64,000 nt of DNA, from NCBI RefSeq assembly GCF_900236475.1, contig NZ_LT963352.1, positions 2,046,001-2,110,000 on the forward strand. Reading direction: 5' to 3'. This document shows positions 41,427 through 51,317 of the stretch, one piece after another. Within the stretch, counting starts at the first letter, position 1. The number at the start of each line of letters is the position of its first letter. Below the pieces are notes generated by a model. It searched no databases. It was given only the letters and a program-made list of their open reading frames with translations, and was not told the DNA's origin. The stretch comes from Streptomyces chartreusis NRRL 3882 (lineage in GTDB: Bacteria > Actinomycetota > Actinomycetes > Streptomycetales > Streptomycetaceae). The translations under genes were made by a program, and so were the position numbers.

Positions 41427-41544
41427 CAGACCCCGGGGGGCGCACAGGGGGCATTGGCGCCGACACCGGCGGACGGTGCTTGCCTTCCCCAACCACCGCA
41501 CCAAACATCCCTTTTGTCGCCACCGTGCACCGAAGGGATACGCA

Positions 41545-43161
41545 ATGAGAGCCGCGCTGCTCTACTCGGCCGCAGGATCCTTGCTGCTGAGCGCCCTCAC
41601 CACCGCCCCGGACACCGAGGGCTCAAGGGCCGCGGCCGAGCTGCGCGGCACCGCGGTGGCCGCCGCGCGGGCCAAGGCGGCCGGCATCGACTTCGGCCCG
41701 TGTCCCGACGCGCAGGATCTCCCCGGCACCATGCAGTGCGGCACCGTCACCGTCCCGCTGGACTACGCCAGGCCCGACGGCAGGCAGATCGAGCTCGCCG
41801 TCGGCCGCGCCCGGGCCACGCACAAGGACCCGCACAACAGCAAACGCACGGTCCGCCGCCAGGGCGCCCTGGTCTACAACCCGGGCGGCCCGGGCGCCTC
41901 CGGCCTGTACTTCCCCCTCGTCGGCCTGCTCCCCGAGTGGAAGCGGATCGCGGCCGCGTACGACCTCGTCGGCTACGCCCCGCGCGGGGTCGGCCGCTCC
42001 GCACCGCTGTCCTGCACGGACCCCAAGCGGTTCTTCAAGGGGCCCACCCAGGCGCCGACACACCCCTCGGAGTCGTACAAGAGGGAACGCATCGCGCAGG
42101 CGAAGGCGTACGCGCGCGGCTGCGCGGAGCGGGCCGGCGGCGCGCTGCGGCACTACCACTCGCTGAACAACGCCCGCGACCTCGACGTCCTGCGCGCCGC
42201 GCTCGGCGAGGAGCGGCTGACCTTCATGGGCTCGTCGTACGGCACGTACTTCGCCGCCCTGTACGCGACGCTGTTCCCCGCCCACGTACGGCGGATGGTG
42301 TTCGACTCGGCGGTCGACCCCGCCCCCGCGCGGATCTGGTACCGCAACAACCTCGCCCAGTCGGCGGCGTTCGAGGGCCGCTGGGCGGACTTCCGGGCGT
42401 GGGTCGCCCGGCACGACGAGGTGTACGGGCTGGGCAGGACCGCGCGGGAGGTGCGGCGCAGCTACGAGCGGGCGAGCGCCCGGCTGGCCGTCGAGCCGGC
42501 CGGCGGGAAGGTCGGGCCCGGGCAGCTGCAGGGGGCGTTCCTCCAGGCCGGGTACTACGACGACCAGTGGCCGCACCGGGCCCACGCGCTGTCGGCGTAC
42601 CTCAAGGGCGATCCCAAGCCACTGGTCGAACAGGCGGAACAGCGCGCGGAGGCCGCCGTCGAGGCGGAGAACGCACGCGCGGTCTACGTCGCCGTCGAGT
42701 GCAACGACGCCCCCTGGCCGACGGACTGGGACGTGTGGAACCGGGACAACACCCGGCTCGCCCGGCTGGCGCCCTTCGAGACCTGGGACAACGTGTGGAT
42801 GAACCTGCCCTGCGCCTACTGGGAGGGGCCGCGGCAGCGGCCGCTCGACGTCGGCACCGGGCCGGGCGAACTGCCGCCGACGCTGATCCTGGCCGCCGAG
42901 CGGGACGCCGCGACGCCGTACGACGGTGCCCTCGAACTCCACCGCCGCCTGGCGGGCTCGGTGCTGGTGACGGAGCGGGACGCCGGCTCGCACGGCCTGG
43001 CGGGCGGGCCGAACGCCTGCGTCAACGGCCATGTGGAGGCGTACCTGCTGGAGGGCCGGCTGCCGGGACGGCGTACGGACTGCGCCGCGCATCCGGAACC
43101 GAAGCCGCAGTCGCGGTCGGCGGCCCCGCAGCGGCCCGGGGCCGACCGACCGCTCGGCTGA
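41545..43161 (+). CDS. Secreted alpha/beta-hydrolase, tripeptidyl-aminopeptidase-like
   Basis: A 538-aa serine hydrolase of the Streptomyces SlpD/SlpE-Tap type. It has an N-terminal signal sequence (LLYSAAGSLLLSALTTAPDTEG), the opening GPCPDAQDLPGTMQCGTVTVPLDY, the oxyanion segment YNPGGPGASG, and the nucleophile Ser in FMGSSYGTYF. The C-terminal domain has PTLILAAERDAATPYDGA (catalytic Asp) and a late GSHGLAGG (His). It should release short peptides from protein N-termini outside the cell. The stop abuts the convergent hemQ stop with no gap. Confidence 0.9.
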   Translation: MRAALLYSAAGSLLLSALTTAPDTEGSRAAAELRGTAVAAARAKAAGIDFGPCPDAQDLPGTMQCGTVTVPLDYARPDGRQIELAVGRARATHKDPHNSKRTVRRQGALVYNPGGPGASGLYFPLVGLLPEWKRIAAAYDLVGYAPRGVGRSAPLSCTDPKRFFKGPTQAPTHPSESYKRERIAQAKAYARGCAERAGGALRHYHSLNNARDLDVLRAALGEERLTFMGSSYGTYFAALYATLFPAHVRRMVFDSAVDPAPARIWYRNNLAQSAAFEGRWADFRAWVARHDEVYGLGRTAREVRRSYERASARLAVEPAGGKVGPGQLQGAFLQAGYYDDQWPHRAHALSAYLKGDPKPLVEQAEQRAEAAVEAENARAVYVAVECNDAPWPTDWDVWNRDNTRLARLAPFETWDNVWMNLPCAYWEGPRQRPLDVGTGPGELPPTLILAAERDAATPYDGALELHRRLAGSVLVTERDAGSHGLAGGPNACVNGHVEAYLLEGRLPGRRTDCAAHPEPKPQSRSAAPQRPGADRPLG

Positions 43162-43905
43162 TCAGGCCAGGCCCGCGACCAGCTCCGCGATGTCCTTGCG
43201 GCGGCCCGTGAAGAACGGGACCTCCTCGCGGACGTGCCGACGGGCCTCCGAGGCCCGCAGGTGACGCATCAGGTCGACGATGCGGTACAGCTCGTCGGCC
43301 TCGAAGGCGAGGATCCACTCGTAGTCGCCGAGGGAGAACGAGGCGACCGTGTTGGCGCGCACGTCCGGGAAGCCGCGGGCCATCTTGCCGTGGTCGGCGA
43401 GCATGCGGCGGCGGTCCTCGTCGGGCAGCAGATACCAGTCGTAGGAGCGCACGAAGGGGTAGACGCTCACGTAGTTGCGGGGCGTCTCGTCGGCGAGGAA
43501 CGCCGGGATGTGCGAGCGGTTGAACTCGGCGGGGCGGTGCAGCGCCATGTTCGACCACACCGGCGTGAGCGCCCGGCCCAGCTTCGTGCGGCGGAAGAGG
43601 TTGTACGCCTCCTGCAGCGCGTCGCTGGTCTCCGCGTGCCACCAGATCATGAGGTCGGCGTCGGCGCGCAGGCCCGAGACGTCGTACGTGCCGCGGATGG
43701 TCACGTCCTTGGCGGCGAGCTGGTCGAACAGCTCCTGGACCTCGTCGGCGTACCCGGCGCGGTCCTCGGGGAGGACGTCCTTCAGCCGGAAGACGGACCA
43801 GAGCGTGTAGCGGATGACCTCGTTGAGGTCCTTGGCCAGCTTGCCCTTGTTCGGGATGCGGTCGGGCTCGGTGCTGGAGGCCGTGGTGGAGGCGTCGTCA
43901 CTCAT
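43162..43905 (-). CDS. hemQ: Coproheme decarboxylase HemQ (chlorite-dismutase family)
   Basis: HemQ catalyses the last step of the coproporphyrin-dependent heme pathway, turning coproheme into heme b by two peroxide-dependent decarboxylations. The 247-aa protein has the family core: [37 protein letters not shown] with the redox-active Tyr, and the proximal heme ligand H172 in ADHGKMARG. The start at 43905 is the conserved-looking MSDD; an ATG three codons earlier overlaps the hemG stop (ATGA) and may also be used. It lies directly downstream of hemG, as expected for consecutive steps. Confidence 0.93.
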   Translation of the reverse strand: MSDDASTTASSTEPDRIPNKGKLAKDLNEVIRYTLWSVFRLKDVLPEDRAGYADEVQELFDQLAAKDVTIRGTYDVSGLRADADLMIWWHAETSDALQEAYNLFRRTKLGRALTPVWSNMALHRPAEFNRSHIPAFLADETPRNYVSVYPFVRSYDWYLLPDEDRRRMLADHGKMARGFPDVRANTVASFSLGDYEWILAFEADELYRIVDLMRHLRASEARRHVREEVPFFTGRRKDIAELVAGLA

Positions 43906-43910
43906 GCTCC

Positions 43911-45377
43911 TCATTCTCCCGCTCCGCCGTGCAGGCTCTGCACCGGGTGGGCGGTGAGCTCCTCCACACCCCGCAGGTCACCGTGGATCTGGTCGGCGGC
44001 GGCGTACGCGCTCGCGATGCACGCCGGGATGCCGACGCCGTCGTACTGGGCGCCGCACACGGCGAGCCCCGGGAGCTTCGCCACGTGCTCGCGGATGCGG
44101 GCCACGCGCGCGTGGTGGCCGACGGGGTACTGGGGCAGGCCGTCGTCCCAGCGGGTGACGCGCGTGGCGACGGGTGTGGCGTCGAGGCCGGTCGCCGCCT
44201 TCAGGTCGTGCCGGGAGACCGCCACGAGCTCGCTGTCGTCGCGCCGGAGGATCTCCGTCTCGCCGTACCGTCCGACGGAGGTGCGCAGGACGACGAGGTC
44301 GGGGTTCTCGTCGGCGATCCAGCCCCACTTCTGCGAGGCGAAGGTCGACGCCTTGATGGTGCGCCCGTCCACCGGCGGCACGAGAAAGCCGCTGCCCTCG
44401 GGCAGGCCCGCCTCGGCGCGGCGGTAGGCGAGGGTGACCAGGGCCATGGAGGCGTACTCGACGCCGCCGAGCTCGGCGGCGGCCCCGGGGGACGCCGTGC
44501 GCAGGAGGCGGGCGGCGGCGGGGGCGGGGACGGCGAGCACCACCGCGTCGGCGTGCAGCACCCGCTCACCCGCGACCACGCGCCATCCGCCGCCGTCCGC
44601 GGCGCTGTGGTCCAGCTCGGTCACCGGCGTCCCCGTGAGGATCTCGCCCCCGCGTGCCCGCACCGACTCCGCCACCGCGAGGGGCAGTGTGCCGACGCCG
44701 CCCTGGATGCCCATGAACACCGGGCCGGTCTGCTGGGCGGCGGCCGCCTTCGCCTGGATCTCGCGGACCCCCTCGGTCAGGGAGGCGTGGCTGCGGGCCG
44801 CCTGGAAGAGCTGCGGGACGGCCGACCGCATCGAGATGCGGTACGCGTCGCCCGCGTACACGCCCCCCAGCAGGGGTTCCACCAGGCGGTCGACGACCTC
44901 GCGGCCGAGGCGCGCCGCCACGTACTCCCCGACGGCCACGTCGTCGCCGACCTCCGTGCGGGGCAGCTCGGCGTCGCGGTCGATACGGGCGAGGCCCTCG
45001 TCGGACAGCACCCCGGACAGGGCCGCGGCGGTGCCGGGCACGCCCATCACGTGTCCCTTGGGCATCGGACGCAGCGCGCCCCGGGTCCAGATCGAGGCCG
45101 TCGCGGTCGCGGGCGGCTGGAGCCGGTCGGCGAGGCCGGCCTCCCGGGCGAGCGCCACCGCCTCGGGGCGGCGGGCAAGCATCGACTCGGCGCCGAGGTC
45201 CACGCGCGCGCCCGCGATCTCCCCGGGCAGCAGCTTGCCGCCGACCCGGCCGGAAGACTCCAGCACGGTGACCCGCGCCCCGCGCTCCAGCAGCCGGTGG
45301 GCCGCGGCCAGTCCCGCGATTCCCGCCCCGATGACGACGACCTGCCCGGTGCCCGCACCGGCTTGAACTTCGCGCAT
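43911..45377 (-). CDS. hemG: Protoporphyrinogen/coproporphyrinogen III oxidase (HemG/HemY/CgoX type)
   Basis: A 488-aa FAD enzyme with [20 protein letters not shown] at the N-terminus, [22 protein letters not shown] and the late [28 protein letters not shown] motif. In actinobacteria with HemQ, this enzyme oxidises coproporphyrinogen III to coproporphyrin III with O2; the older name protoporphyrinogen oxidase is still common. It is upstream of and overlaps or nearly overlaps hemQ. The window also contains hemE. Confidence 0.93.
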   Translation of the reverse strand: MREVQAGAGTGQVVVIGAGIAGLAAAHRLLERGARVTVLESSGRVGGKLLPGEIAGARVDLGAESMLARRPEAVALAREAGLADRLQPPATATASIWTRGALRPMPKGHVMGVPGTAAALSGVLSDEGLARIDRDAELPRTEVGDDVAVGEYVAARLGREVVDRLVEPLLGGVYAGDAYRISMRSAVPQLFQAARSHASLTEGVREIQAKAAAAQQTGPVFMGIQGGVGTLPLAVAESVRARGGEILTGTPVTELDHSAADGGGWRVVAGERVLHADAVVLAVPAPAAARLLRTASPGAAAELGGVEYASMALVTLAYRRAEAGLPEGSGFLVPPVDGRTIKASTFASQKWGWIADENPDLVVLRTSVGRYGETEILRRDDSELVAVSRHDLKAATGLDATPVATRVTRWDDGLPQYPVGHHARVARIREHVAKLPGLAVCGAQYDGVGIPACIASAYAAADQIHGDLRGVEELTAHPVQSLHGGAGE

Positions 45378-45535
45378 GCCCCCAGCCTCTCAGACCCCGC
45401 TGACAGCGCTCCCGCGCCCCGGTGTCCTTCACGAGTCCCGACCGTGACCGCATCGGAACCGTCCCGGACCAAACGTCCGGCACCGCCCGGGCGTCGAAGA
45501 AACGTCAGCCCAACCGATCCTCGGGGGATGCCCAC

Positions 45536-46528
45536 ATGCGCACACGACGACCCGCCCGCCGCCCCGCCCCGGCCCTGGCCGCGCTCCTGCTGGCCGCGGC
45601 CCTCGCGCTCGCCGGATGCAGCGGTGCGGGCGAGGACTCCGCCGGCAGCACCGCCGCCGACCACGGGGCCGCCGCCCCGCAGTCGGACGAGAAGGCCGGC
45701 GCGAACGAGGCCGCCCCCGGCGGCGCCGGGAGCGGAGCCAGGGCGACCGCCCCGCCGCAGCTCCCCACGAGCCACATCATCCGCACGGCCGCGCTGACCG
45801 TGCAGGTCAAGGACGTGCCGAAGGCCCTGGAGGAGGCCCGCACCGGTACCGAGAACGCGGGCGGCTACGTCGGCAACGAGACCACCACCCGGGACGAGGA
45901 AGGCCGCGAGCGCACCCGGGTCGTGCTGCGCGTACCCGTCGAGAAGTACGACGCGGTCCTCACCGAGCTGGAAGGTGCGGGCAAGCTCCTCGACCGCAGC
46001 GCCAAGGCGGAGGACGTCACCGACCAGGTGGTGGACGTGGAGAGCCGCATCAAGTCGCAGCGCGCGAGTGTGGCCCGGATCCGCGAGCTGATGGACCGGG
46101 CCACGAAGCTCGGCGACGTGGTGACCCTGGAGGGCCAGCTGAGCACCCGCCAGGCCGACCTGGAGGCGCTGCTCGCGCGCCAGGAGTCCCTGAAGGACCG
46201 CACGAGCCTGGCCACCATCACCCTGTCGCTGTCCGAGACCCCGGTGAAGAAGGAGGCGAAGGACGACGACCCGGGGTTCGTGGACGCGCTCGCGGGCGGC
46301 TGGAACGCGTTCGTGACGATGCTGCGCTGGCTCGCGGTGGCACTCGGCGCGGTCCTGCCGTTCGCGGCGGTGGCCGCCCTGCTCGCGCTGCTCTGGCTGC
46401 GCGTCGTACGCCCCCGCCTCCCGCGCCGCCCGCGCCCGGCGCCCGCCACGAGCGCCCTGGGCCCGCTGCCGACGGCCCGGCCGGCCCCGCAGTCCGCGCC
46501 CGCGCGAACTCCTGACGAGCAGGACTGA
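45536..46528 (+). CDS. DUF4349-domain lipoprotein
   Basis: A 330-aa envelope protein. The signal peptide ends in lipobox LAGC (C28), followed by a disordered Ala/Gly/Ser-rich linker. The DUF4349 domain has HIIRTAALTVQVKDVPKALEEA, GGYVGNETT and RTRVVLRVPVEKYDAVLTEL. A coiled-coil block (VVDVESRIKSQRASVARIRELMD, LSTRQADLEALLARQ) follows, then one C-terminal membrane helix (LAVALGAVLPFAAVAALLALLWL) and a Pro/Arg-rich tail. It may therefore be tethered at both ends. GGGGG lies 8 bases before the ATG. Function unknown. Confidence 0.88.
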   Translation: MRTRRPARRPAPALAALLLAAALALAGCSGAGEDSAGSTAADHGAAAPQSDEKAGANEAAPGGAGSGARATAPPQLPTSHIIRTAALTVQVKDVPKALEEARTGTENAGGYVGNETTTRDEEGRERTRVVLRVPVEKYDAVLTELEGAGKLLDRSAKAEDVTDQVVDVESRIKSQRASVARIRELMDRATKLGDVVTLEGQLSTRQADLEALLARQESLKDRTSLATITLSLSETPVKKEAKDDDPGFVDALAGGWNAFVTMLRWLAVALGAVLPFAAVAALLALLWLRVVRPRLPRRPRPAPATSALGPLPTARPAPQSAPARTPDEQD

Positions 46529-46555
46529 AATGCCCTGCGCCCGTAGCGTGTTCGC

Positions 46556-47947
46556 ATGAACATGAGCCGTACGCGCAGGGAGCGACTGATCGTGATCGGC
46601 GGCGACGCCGCGGGGATGTCCGCGGCGTCGCAGGCCCGCCGCCTGAAGGGCCCCGACGAGCTGGAGATCGTGGCGTTCGAACGGGGCCACTTCACGTCGT
46701 ACTCGGCGTGCGGCATCCCGTACTGGGTGGGCGGCGACGTCACGGACCGGGACCAGCTCATCGCCCGCACCCCCGAGGAGCACCGGGCGCGGGACATCGA
46801 TCTGCGCCTGCGCACCGAGGTCACGGACATCGACCCCGACGGGCAGCGCGTACGCGCGCGTGACGTGGACTCCGGCGCCGAGTCCTGGACGTCGTACGAC
46901 AAACTCGTGATCGCGACCGGCGCCCGGCCGATCCGGCCGGACCTGCCGGGCATGGACGCCCCCGGGGTGCACGGCGTGCAGACGCTGGACGACGGCCAGG
47001 CGCTGCTCGACACGCTGGCACGCACGCGTGGCCGCCGCGCGGTGGTCGTCGGGGCCGGCTACATCGGCGTGGAGATGGCCGAGGCGCTCATCAACCGCGG
47101 CTACGAGGTGACGGTCGTCAACCGCGGCAGCGAGCCCATGTCGACCCTCGACCCCGACATGGGCCGCCTGGTGCACAAGGCCATGGAGGGCCTGGGCATC
47201 ACGATGGTGAACGACGCCGAGGTCACCAAGATCCTCACGGGCGACGACGGCCGGGTCCGGTCGGTGGCCACCCAGGACCGCGAGTTCCCGGCGGACGTCG
47301 TCGTGCTCGGCATCGGTGTCCGCCCCGAGACGGCGCTCGCGAAGGCGGCCGGCCTCCCCCTCGGTACCCACGACGGCCTTCTCACGGACCGCTCGATGCG
47401 GGTGCGCGGCCACGAGAACATCTGGGCGGGTGGCGACTGCGTCGAGGTCCTCGACCTGGTCTCCGGCCAGGAACGGCACATCGCGCTCGGCACCCACGCC
47501 AACAAGCACGGCCAGGTCATCGGCACCAACGCGGGCGGCGGCTACGCCACCTTCCCGGGCGTGGTCGGCACGGCGGTCAGCAAGGTCTGCGACCTGGAGA
47601 TCGCGCGCACGGGACTGCGCGAGAAGGACGCCCACCGCGTGGGCCTGCGCTTCGAGGCGGTCACCATCGAGTCGACCAGCCGCGCGGGCTACTACCCGGA
47701 CTCCTCCCCCATGACGGTCAAGATGCTCGCCGAACTCCGCACGGGCCGCCTCCTCGGCGTCCAGATCGTCGGCCGGGAGGGCGCGGGCAAACGAGTCGAC
47801 ATCGCCGCGGTCGCCCTCACGGCCGGCATGACGGCGGAACAGATGACGACCCTGGACCTGGGCTACGCACCGCCGTTCTCCCCCGTCTGGGACCCGGTCC
47901 TGGTGGCGGCCCGCAAGGCGGCGGCAAAGGTCCGCGGTTCCTCGTAG
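46556..47947 (+). CDS. CoA-disulfide-reductase-like FAD/NAD(P) oxidoreductase
   Basis: A 463-aa flavoprotein with an N-terminal FAD motif (LIVIGGDAAGMSAASQARRL), a second dinucleotide site (AVVVGAGYIGVEMAEAL), GGDCVEVLD, and a C-terminal dimerisation domain (YYPDSSPMTVKMLAEL). C52 in SYSACGIPYWVGG is the single redox Cys typical of CoA-disulfide reductases and NADH oxidases/peroxidases. There is no CxxxxC pair, so it is not a classical disulfide reductase. It starts 27 bases after the DUF4349 gene, in the same direction. Confidence 0.9.
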   Translation: MNMSRTRRERLIVIGGDAAGMSAASQARRLKGPDELEIVAFERGHFTSYSACGIPYWVGGDVTDRDQLIARTPEEHRARDIDLRLRTEVTDIDPDGQRVRARDVDSGAESWTSYDKLVIATGARPIRPDLPGMDAPGVHGVQTLDDGQALLDTLARTRGRRAVVVGAGYIGVEMAEALINRGYEVTVVNRGSEPMSTLDPDMGRLVHKAMEGLGITMVNDAEVTKILTGDDGRVRSVATQDREFPADVVVLGIGVRPETALAKAAGLPLGTHDGLLTDRSMRVRGHENIWAGGDCVEVLDLVSGQERHIALGTHANKHGQVIGTNAGGGYATFPGVVGTAVSKVCDLEIARTGLREKDAHRVGLRFEAVTIESTSRAGYYPDSSPMTVKMLAELRTGRLLGVQIVGREGAGKRVDIAAVALTAGMTAEQMTTLDLGYAPPFSPVWDPVLVAARKAAAKVRGSS

Positions 47948-47991
47948 GGGACCCGCGCTCGGCGGCGAACCCACACCCCTACGGCGAAACC

Positions 47992-48321
47992 CTAGGCAGT
48001 CCCGGCCGTACCGTTGATCCGGTCGATGGCCTGCCGCGCCTGCTCCGCCGGCGGCCGGGACGGCAAGGACGAAACCGACGCGGAAGAGGTCACAGCCGGC
48101 GGCTGCTCCCCCGCCGGCTTCGCGTGCGCCGCGATCCTGGACGACCGCAACCGGTGGCTCACCGCCTCCTCCAGCGTCACGGGCCGCCGCATCTGGGCCG
48201 CCAGCCGCCCGGCCTCCTGGCCGAGGCGGGCCACGTCCTCCCACGGCAGCCGCACCACCAGCGTCAGCTCCGCCTCGCCGTCGGGCAGTGCGTGCATCGG
48301 AGGACTAACTCGGTCGTTCAT
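47992..48321 (-). CDS. Small conserved Streptomyces protein of unknown function
   Basis: A 109-aa protein: an N-terminal half with a strand-helix pattern (EAELTLVVRLPWEDVARLGQEAGRLAAQMRRPVTLEEAVSHR), then a disordered Pro/Ser-rich segment and a short C-terminal helix (AEQARQAIDRING). No signal peptide or Cys. GAGGA lies about 7-12 bases before the ATG. It lies 124 bases downstream of hemE on the same strand. I do not recognise a family; the N-terminal pattern could be an RHH-like DNA-binding unit, but that is a guess. Confidence 0.7.
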   Translation of the reverse strand: MNDRVSPPMHALPDGEAELTLVVRLPWEDVARLGQEAGRLAAQMRRPVTLEEAVSHRLRSSRIAAHAKPAGEQPPAVTSSASVSSLPSRPPAEQARQAIDRINGTAGTA

Positions 48322-48445
48322 CGCCTGTTCCTCACGTCGGCCCCGCGACCCGCCTTCCCCGCGCCGCGGGCGGTTGCCGACACATACGCAAGCCCGTACG
48401 GCCGCGTTCACCGAACCGGCCGATTCGGTCCCGGGCGGCCCTGCG

Positions 48446-49513
48446 TCAGCGCGTGGTCCGCGTGTGCACGTACTCCACGAGCCGCGTCAGCGCGTCCGGG
48501 TCCGTGGACGGCATGACGCCGTGACCGAGGTTGAAGACATGGCCCTCCAGACCCGCCGCCGAGTCCAGGACCTCCCTGGTCTTCGCCTCGACGGCCTCCG
48601 TCGGGGCGAACAGCACCGTCGGGTCGAGGTTGCCCTGGAGCGCCTTGCCGGGCCCGACGCGGCGGGCTGCCTCGTCGAGCGGGACGCGCCAGTCGACGCC
48701 GACGACATCCGCGCCGGCCTCGCCCATCAGCCCCAGCAGCTCGCCGGTGCCGACGCCGAAGTGGATGCGCGGGACGCCGTAACCCGCCACGGCCTCGAAC
48801 ACCTTCGCCGACGCGGGCAGCACCGAGCGCCGGTAGTCGACGGGGGCCAGCGCCCCGGCCCAGGAGTCGAACAGCTGGACGGCCGAGGCGCCCGCCTCGA
48901 TCTGGACCTTGAGGAACGCGGCCGTGATGTCCGCGAGGCGGTCGAGCAGGTCGGCCCACAGCTCGGGGTCGCCGTACATCATCGCCTTGGCGTTCTCGTA
49001 CGTGCGGGACGGGCCGCCCTCGACGAGGTAGCTCGCGAGGGTGAACGGGGCGCCGGCGAAGCCGATCAGGGGCGTGCCGCCGAGTTCGCGGGTGAGCAGG
49101 CCGATGGCCTCGGTGACGTAGGAGACGTCCTCGGGGGTCAGGTCACGCAGCTGCGCGAGGTCGGCGCGGGTGCGGATCGGGTGTCCGACGACCGGGCCGA
49201 CGCCGGGCTTGATGTCGAGGTCGACGCCGATGGCCTTCAGCGGGACGACGATGTCGCTGTAGTAGATCGCCGCGTCCACGCCGTGCCGGCGCACCGGCTG
49301 GAGGGTGATCTCGCAGACCAGCTCGGGCCGCGTGCAGGACTCGAGCATCGGAACGCCCTCGCGCACCTTGCGGTACTCCGGCAGTGAGCGCCCGGCCTGC
49401 CGCATGAACCACACCGGCGTGTGCGGCACGGGCTCGCGCCGGCAGGCCTTGAGGAAGGCTGAGTCGTACGTGGCGGACGGCTGCGGGGCCCGGGGGGCGT
49501 CATTGGCACTCAC
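48446..49513 (-). CDS. hemE: Uroporphyrinogen decarboxylase HemE
   Basis: HemE decarboxylates uroporphyrinogen III to coproporphyrinogen III in the cytoplasm. The 355-aa product has [15 protein letters not shown] near the N-terminus, [34 protein letters not shown] and a final [12 protein letters not shown] motif. It feeds the coproporphyrin-dependent branch, of which hemG and hemQ are 3-5 kb away. The GTG start is divergent from the DUF3000 gene, 101 bases away. Confidence 0.97.
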   Translation of the reverse strand: MSANDAPRAPQPSATYDSAFLKACRREPVPHTPVWFMRQAGRSLPEYRKVREGVPMLESCTRPELVCEITLQPVRRHGVDAAIYYSDIVVPLKAIGVDLDIKPGVGPVVGHPIRTRADLAQLRDLTPEDVSYVTEAIGLLTRELGGTPLIGFAGAPFTLASYLVEGGPSRTYENAKAMMYGDPELWADLLDRLADITAAFLKVQIEAGASAVQLFDSWAGALAPVDYRRSVLPASAKVFEAVAGYGVPRIHFGVGTGELLGLMGEAGADVVGVDWRVPLDEAARRVGPGKALQGNLDPTVLFAPTEAVEAKTREVLDSAAGLEGHVFNLGHGVMPSTDPDALTRLVEYVHTRTTR

Positions 49514-49614
49514 GGGCCAAGTTTCGCACGCCCCCGATGGGCGTGATTCAGCCCCTGGGCAGGCGCGGGGTGTCTAGCCCGGCACCCGGGCTCCGGTCCC
49601 CGTAATCTTCCGGC

Positions 49615-50289
49615 ATGGCTGCGGCTCAGGGACGACTGTCGGACGGCGCTGGCGGAATGGACGAAGCGAAGGACACGGAGAAAGACCGGCGGGAGGCGGA
49701 CACCGCCCCACTGCCCTTCCGGGCCGCCGTCGACGCGCTCAGGTCTGCGCGGTTGCGGCCCCAGATCGAGGTCGAGCCGACACGCCCGCCGGGGCGGCTC
49801 GCTCCGCACACCTACGCGCTGGAGGCCGCGGTCGTCGACGGTGACCAGGACCTGGCCGACGGCCGGCTGGTGCTGCTGCACGATCCGGCGGGTCACGACG
49901 CCTGGCAGGGCACGTTCCGGCTGGTGACGCTGGTGCGCGCGGAACTGGAGCCGGAGATGGCCGCGGACCCGCTGCTGCCGGAGGTGTGCTGGTCCTGGCT
50001 GACCGGCGCGCTACAGACGCGCGGGCTGACGTACGGGGAGCCGAGCGGCACCGTCACGCGGGCGAGTTCGCACTACTTCGGCGGTCTGTCCGAGCGCCCG
50101 GCCGCCTCGCAGATCGAGATCCGGGCCTCCTGGACGCCGCGCGAGGGCCTGGGCGGGGTCCCGGACACGGCCGCGCACCTGGCGTCCTGGTGCGATCTGC
50201 TCGCCCAGGTCGCGGGGCTGCCGCCGGCCGTGCCGGGGGACGCGTCGGTGGTGACGCTGCCTCAGCGGCGAGGACCGCAGTCCCGCTGA
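49615..50289 (+). CDS. DUF3000-family protein
   Basis: A 224-aa actinobacterial protein: PLPFRAAVDALRSARLRPQIEVEPTRPPGRLAPHTYALEA, then GRLVLLHDPAGHDAWQGTFRLVTLVRAELEPEMA and a C-terminal AAHLASWCDLLAQVAGLPP. There is no transmembrane segment. It occurs widely between hemE and whiI in Streptomyces, matching the order here. Function unknown; the synteny supports the identification of the next gene. Confidence 0.9.
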   Translation: MAAAQGRLSDGAGGMDEAKDTEKDRREADTAPLPFRAAVDALRSARLRPQIEVEPTRPPGRLAPHTYALEAAVVDGDQDLADGRLVLLHDPAGHDAWQGTFRLVTLVRAELEPEMAADPLLPEVCWSWLTGALQTRGLTYGEPSGTVTRASSHYFGGLSERPAASQIEIRASWTPREGLGGVPDTAAHLASWCDLLAQVAGLPPAVPGDASVVTLPQRRGPQSR

Positions 50290-50612
50290 TCGACCCTGTT
50301 CCGACCCCGTACTGATCGAATCTGTACGGGGCGGTCAACCATGCCCTGCCGACGATCACACCTGCGTCCCCCTCTTGGCCGAATCACTTTGTCGATACGG
50401 CCACTTTCGACCGCGTACCGTCGCAGACCGAAACCGTCCGGCCTTCGAATGATCGACCGCGTGTCCGAATTGTGCGGATTGTTATCACCGATTCGTGATC
50501 ATTCTCTAAAGGAGGACGGGTTGGGTGCCGAAGACGACTGTGACCTTGAAAGCACGGTTCGTCCCGGCTTGAACCCCACGAGCCGGCCCCGTCCCCGCAC
50601 CCAGGAGGCCTG
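50290..50612. promoter_or_regulatory. Regulatory region of whiI: palindrome and possible leader peptide
   Basis: This 323-bp gap is AT-rich for the window. ATCAC-CGATTC-GTGAT (50484-50499) is an exact inverted repeat. A full-strength AAAGGAGG (50508-50515) lies far upstream of whiI, 9 bases before a GTG that opens a 15-codon frame (MPKTTVTLKARFVPA, 50525-50572). whiI itself uses a second AGGAGG. I looked for a sigma-WhiG promoter (TAAA, 15 bases, GCCGATAA) and found no convincing match. Confidence 0.5.
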
Positions 50613-51275
50613 GTGTCCGTTCTCCTCGAGCAGCCCGCAAGCCTGGTCGCCTACCGCCCGAACAAGCCGACCGCCATGGTGGTCGTGGCCGACCCGCGCG
50701 TCCGCTCCACCGTCACCCGCCACCTGTGGGCGCTCGGTGTGCGCGATGTCATCGAGGCCTCGTCCATCGCGGAGGCTCGTCCCCGCATCGGCAACCCCCG
50801 CGACATCTGCGTCGCCGACGTCCACCTGCCGGACGGTTCCGGCCTCACCCTGCTGTCGGAGACCCGCGCCGCGGGCTGGCCCAACGGGCTCGCCCTCTCC
50901 GCCGCCGACGACATCGGCGCCGTGCGCAACGCGCTCGCCGGCGGTGTGAAGGGTTACGTCGTCACCGGCACCCGTACCAACGTCGGGCTCCCCACCCGAC
51001 CGGGCGCCGCCCCCATCGGCGCCGCCGCCGCGCGCCTGCACCGCCGCCCCCCGGGTGCCCCGAGCCACCCGGGCGGCTACCGCGAACTGTCCGGCCGCGA
51101 GGTCGAGGTGCTGCGGCTGGTCGCGGAGGGCCAGTCGAACAAGGCGATCGGCGTCTCGATGGGCCTGTCCGCACTGACCGTCAAGAGCCACCTCGCCCGC
51201 ATCGCCCGCAAGCTCGGCACGGGCGACCGCGCCGGGATGGTCGCGGTGGCCCTGCGGACCGGAATCATCCACTGA
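50613..51275 (+). CDS. whiI: WhiI, atypical response regulator of sporulation
   Basis: A 220-aa protein with a receiver-like domain (21-115) and a LuxR-type helix-turn-helix (REVEVLRLVAEGQSNKAIGVSMGLSALTVKSHLARI). The length, the hemE/DUF3000 neighbours and the degenerate receiver match WhiI, needed for spore septation in S. coelicolor. D69 occupies the phosphoacceptor position, but the acidic pair is reduced to A26-D27 and the conserved Lys is replaced (GVKGYVVTG, Thr at the site). No kinase gene is adjacent. AGGAGG precedes the GTG. A hairpin lies 43 bases after the stop. Confidence 0.88.
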   Translation: MSVLLEQPASLVAYRPNKPTAMVVVADPRVRSTVTRHLWALGVRDVIEASSIAEARPRIGNPRDICVADVHLPDGSGLTLLSETRAAGWPNGLALSAADDIGAVRNALAGGVKGYVVTGTRTNVGLPTRPGAAPIGAAAARLHRRPPGAPSHPGGYRELSGREVEVLRLVAEGQSNKAIGVSMGLSALTVKSHLARIARKLGTGDRAGMVAVALRTGIIH

Positions 51276-51317
51276 CCTGCGCCACGATGGCCCTTTGTGA
51301 TCATTCGCCCACGTGAA

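Noticed and set aside
45047..48244. Minus-strand 1065-codon frame across DUF4349 and the flavoprotein
   Set aside because: Codon bias and motifs support the plus-strand genes; the translation is His/Val/Arg-rich noise.
50290..50612. Sigma-WhiG promoter for whiI
   Set aside because: Elements such as GTCGATAC and GGCCGAAT occur, but none is paired with TAAA at 15 bases.
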